Positions 5,470 through 5,690 of a stretch of DNA of 5,690 nucleotides are shown piece after piece (the stretch's first letter is position 1; each line of letters starts with the position of its first letter). The DNA comes from Leucobacter sp. (GTDB lineage Bacteria > Actinomycetota > Actinomycetes > Actinomycetales > Microbacteriaceae): contig JAPSIU010000197.1 in the NCBI GenBank assembly GCA_031178565.1, positions 1-5,690 on the forward strand, given 5' to 3'. The notes under the pieces are model-generated. The model worked only from the letters and a program-made list of their open reading frames with translations. It was not told the DNA's origin and searched no databases. Both the position numbers and the translations under genes were made by a program.

Positions 5470-5475
5470 TAGACT
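5470..5475 (+). promoter_or_regulatory. Putative -10 box of mutY
   Basis: TAGACT (fits TANNNT) ends 7 nt before the ATG at 5483, which places the expected transcription start on or beside the A of the start codon. No Shine-Dalgarno is visible in the preceding 20 nt, so a leaderless mRNA fits well. The -35 region is poor, as is common for such promoters. Confidence 0.5.
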
Positions 5476-5482
5476 GATCTGG

Positions 5483-5690
5483 ATGGACAGGACCGAGATC
5501 GCGCCCGCGCTGAACGGGTGGTTCGCGCGGGCAGCCCGGGATCTCCCCTGGCGCGAGGCCGGTACCTCGCCGTGGGCGGTGCTCGTCTCCGAGTTCATGC
5601 TGCAGCAGACCCAGGTGGATCGGGTCATCCCGCGCTGGACCGCGTGGATCGAACGCTGGCCGACACCCTCGGCGCTCGCGGCCGAGGAGC
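5483..5690 (+). CDS. mutY: Adenine DNA glycosylase, MutY type (5' part)
   Basis: MutY removes adenine mispaired with 8-oxoguanine, starting base-excision repair that prevents G:C to T:A mutations. Only the first 69 codons are present; the gene runs off the right edge. Visible family signature: RDLPWR (19-24), PWAVLVSE (30-37) and FMLQQTQVDRVIPRW (38-52), then ERWPT (57-61) and ALA (64-66). Glu37 matches the catalytic acid of the E. coli enzyme, and MLQQTQV is typical of MutY. The iron-sulfur cluster and the C-terminal 8-oxoguanine recognition domain lie beyond the window. The start at 5483 is the only Met before Glu37; the next Met (39) lies after it. The gene is divergent from truB, with 64 bp between them, and probably leaderless. 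Confidence 0.93.
   Translation, partial: MDRTEIAPALNGWFARAARDLPWREAGTSPWAVLVSEFMLQQTQVDRVIPRWTAWIERWPTPSALAAEE

Noticed and set aside
4615..5472. Plus-strand open frame of 285 codons antisense to truB
   Set aside because: Shadow of truB, which has all catalytic motifs on the minus strand.

Overview
The window looks like chromosomal DNA from a high-GC actinobacterium. The evidence is strong G/C preference at third codon positions, GTG and TTG starts, TANNNT -10 boxes placed directly before start codons, and a TruB with the actinobacterial type of C-terminal region. A member of Microbacteriaceae (Leucobacter-like) is my best guess, but the sequence alone does not prove it. Everything is on the minus strand except the last gene.

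Layout from left to right. Positions 1-209 are non-coding: an extreme poly-C/poly-G tract (1-54), a short AT-richer patch (about 82-98), a 13-bp direct repeat (132-160) and a strong hairpin (172-195) that probably terminates the next gene. Positions 210-2378 (minus) encode a 722-residue SNF2-family ATPase with an N-terminal region of about 230 residues that I do not recognise. Positions 2379-2582 are intergenic and hold a terminator-like hairpin behind ribF, an operator-like inverted repeat and a well-placed ribosome binding site for the SNF2 gene. Positions 2583-5418 (minus) are a four-gene operon transcribed truB, small membrane protein A, small membrane protein B, ribF. Positions 5419-5482 are a compact divergent promoter region. 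Positions 5483-5690 (plus) are the first 69 codons of a MutY-type adenine DNA glycosylase, cut by the window edge.

How the genes relate. truB (tRNA pseudouridine 55) and ribF (FMN/FAD synthesis) are housekeeping genes that commonly sit close together in bacteria. Here they are separated by two unrecognised four-helix membrane proteins, and three of the four genes are joined by stop/start overlaps (ATGA and TGATG) that suggest translational coupling. The exception is the junction between the two membrane proteins, which carries a perfect 12-bp inverted repeat and two alternative smaller hairpins. That junction is the least ordinary structure in the window. mutY (oxidative DNA damage repair) and truB appear to start from back-to-back leaderless promoters. 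The SNF2 gene stands alone, with its own terminator and probably its own promoter.

I found no RNA genes, CRISPR array, insertion sequence or attachment site. I also found no clear multi-gene novel system. The best leads are the intercistronic hairpin, the two unknown membrane proteins inside the truB-ribF operon, the unknown N-terminal region of the SNF2 protein, and the poly-C tract, which may be an assembly artefact.
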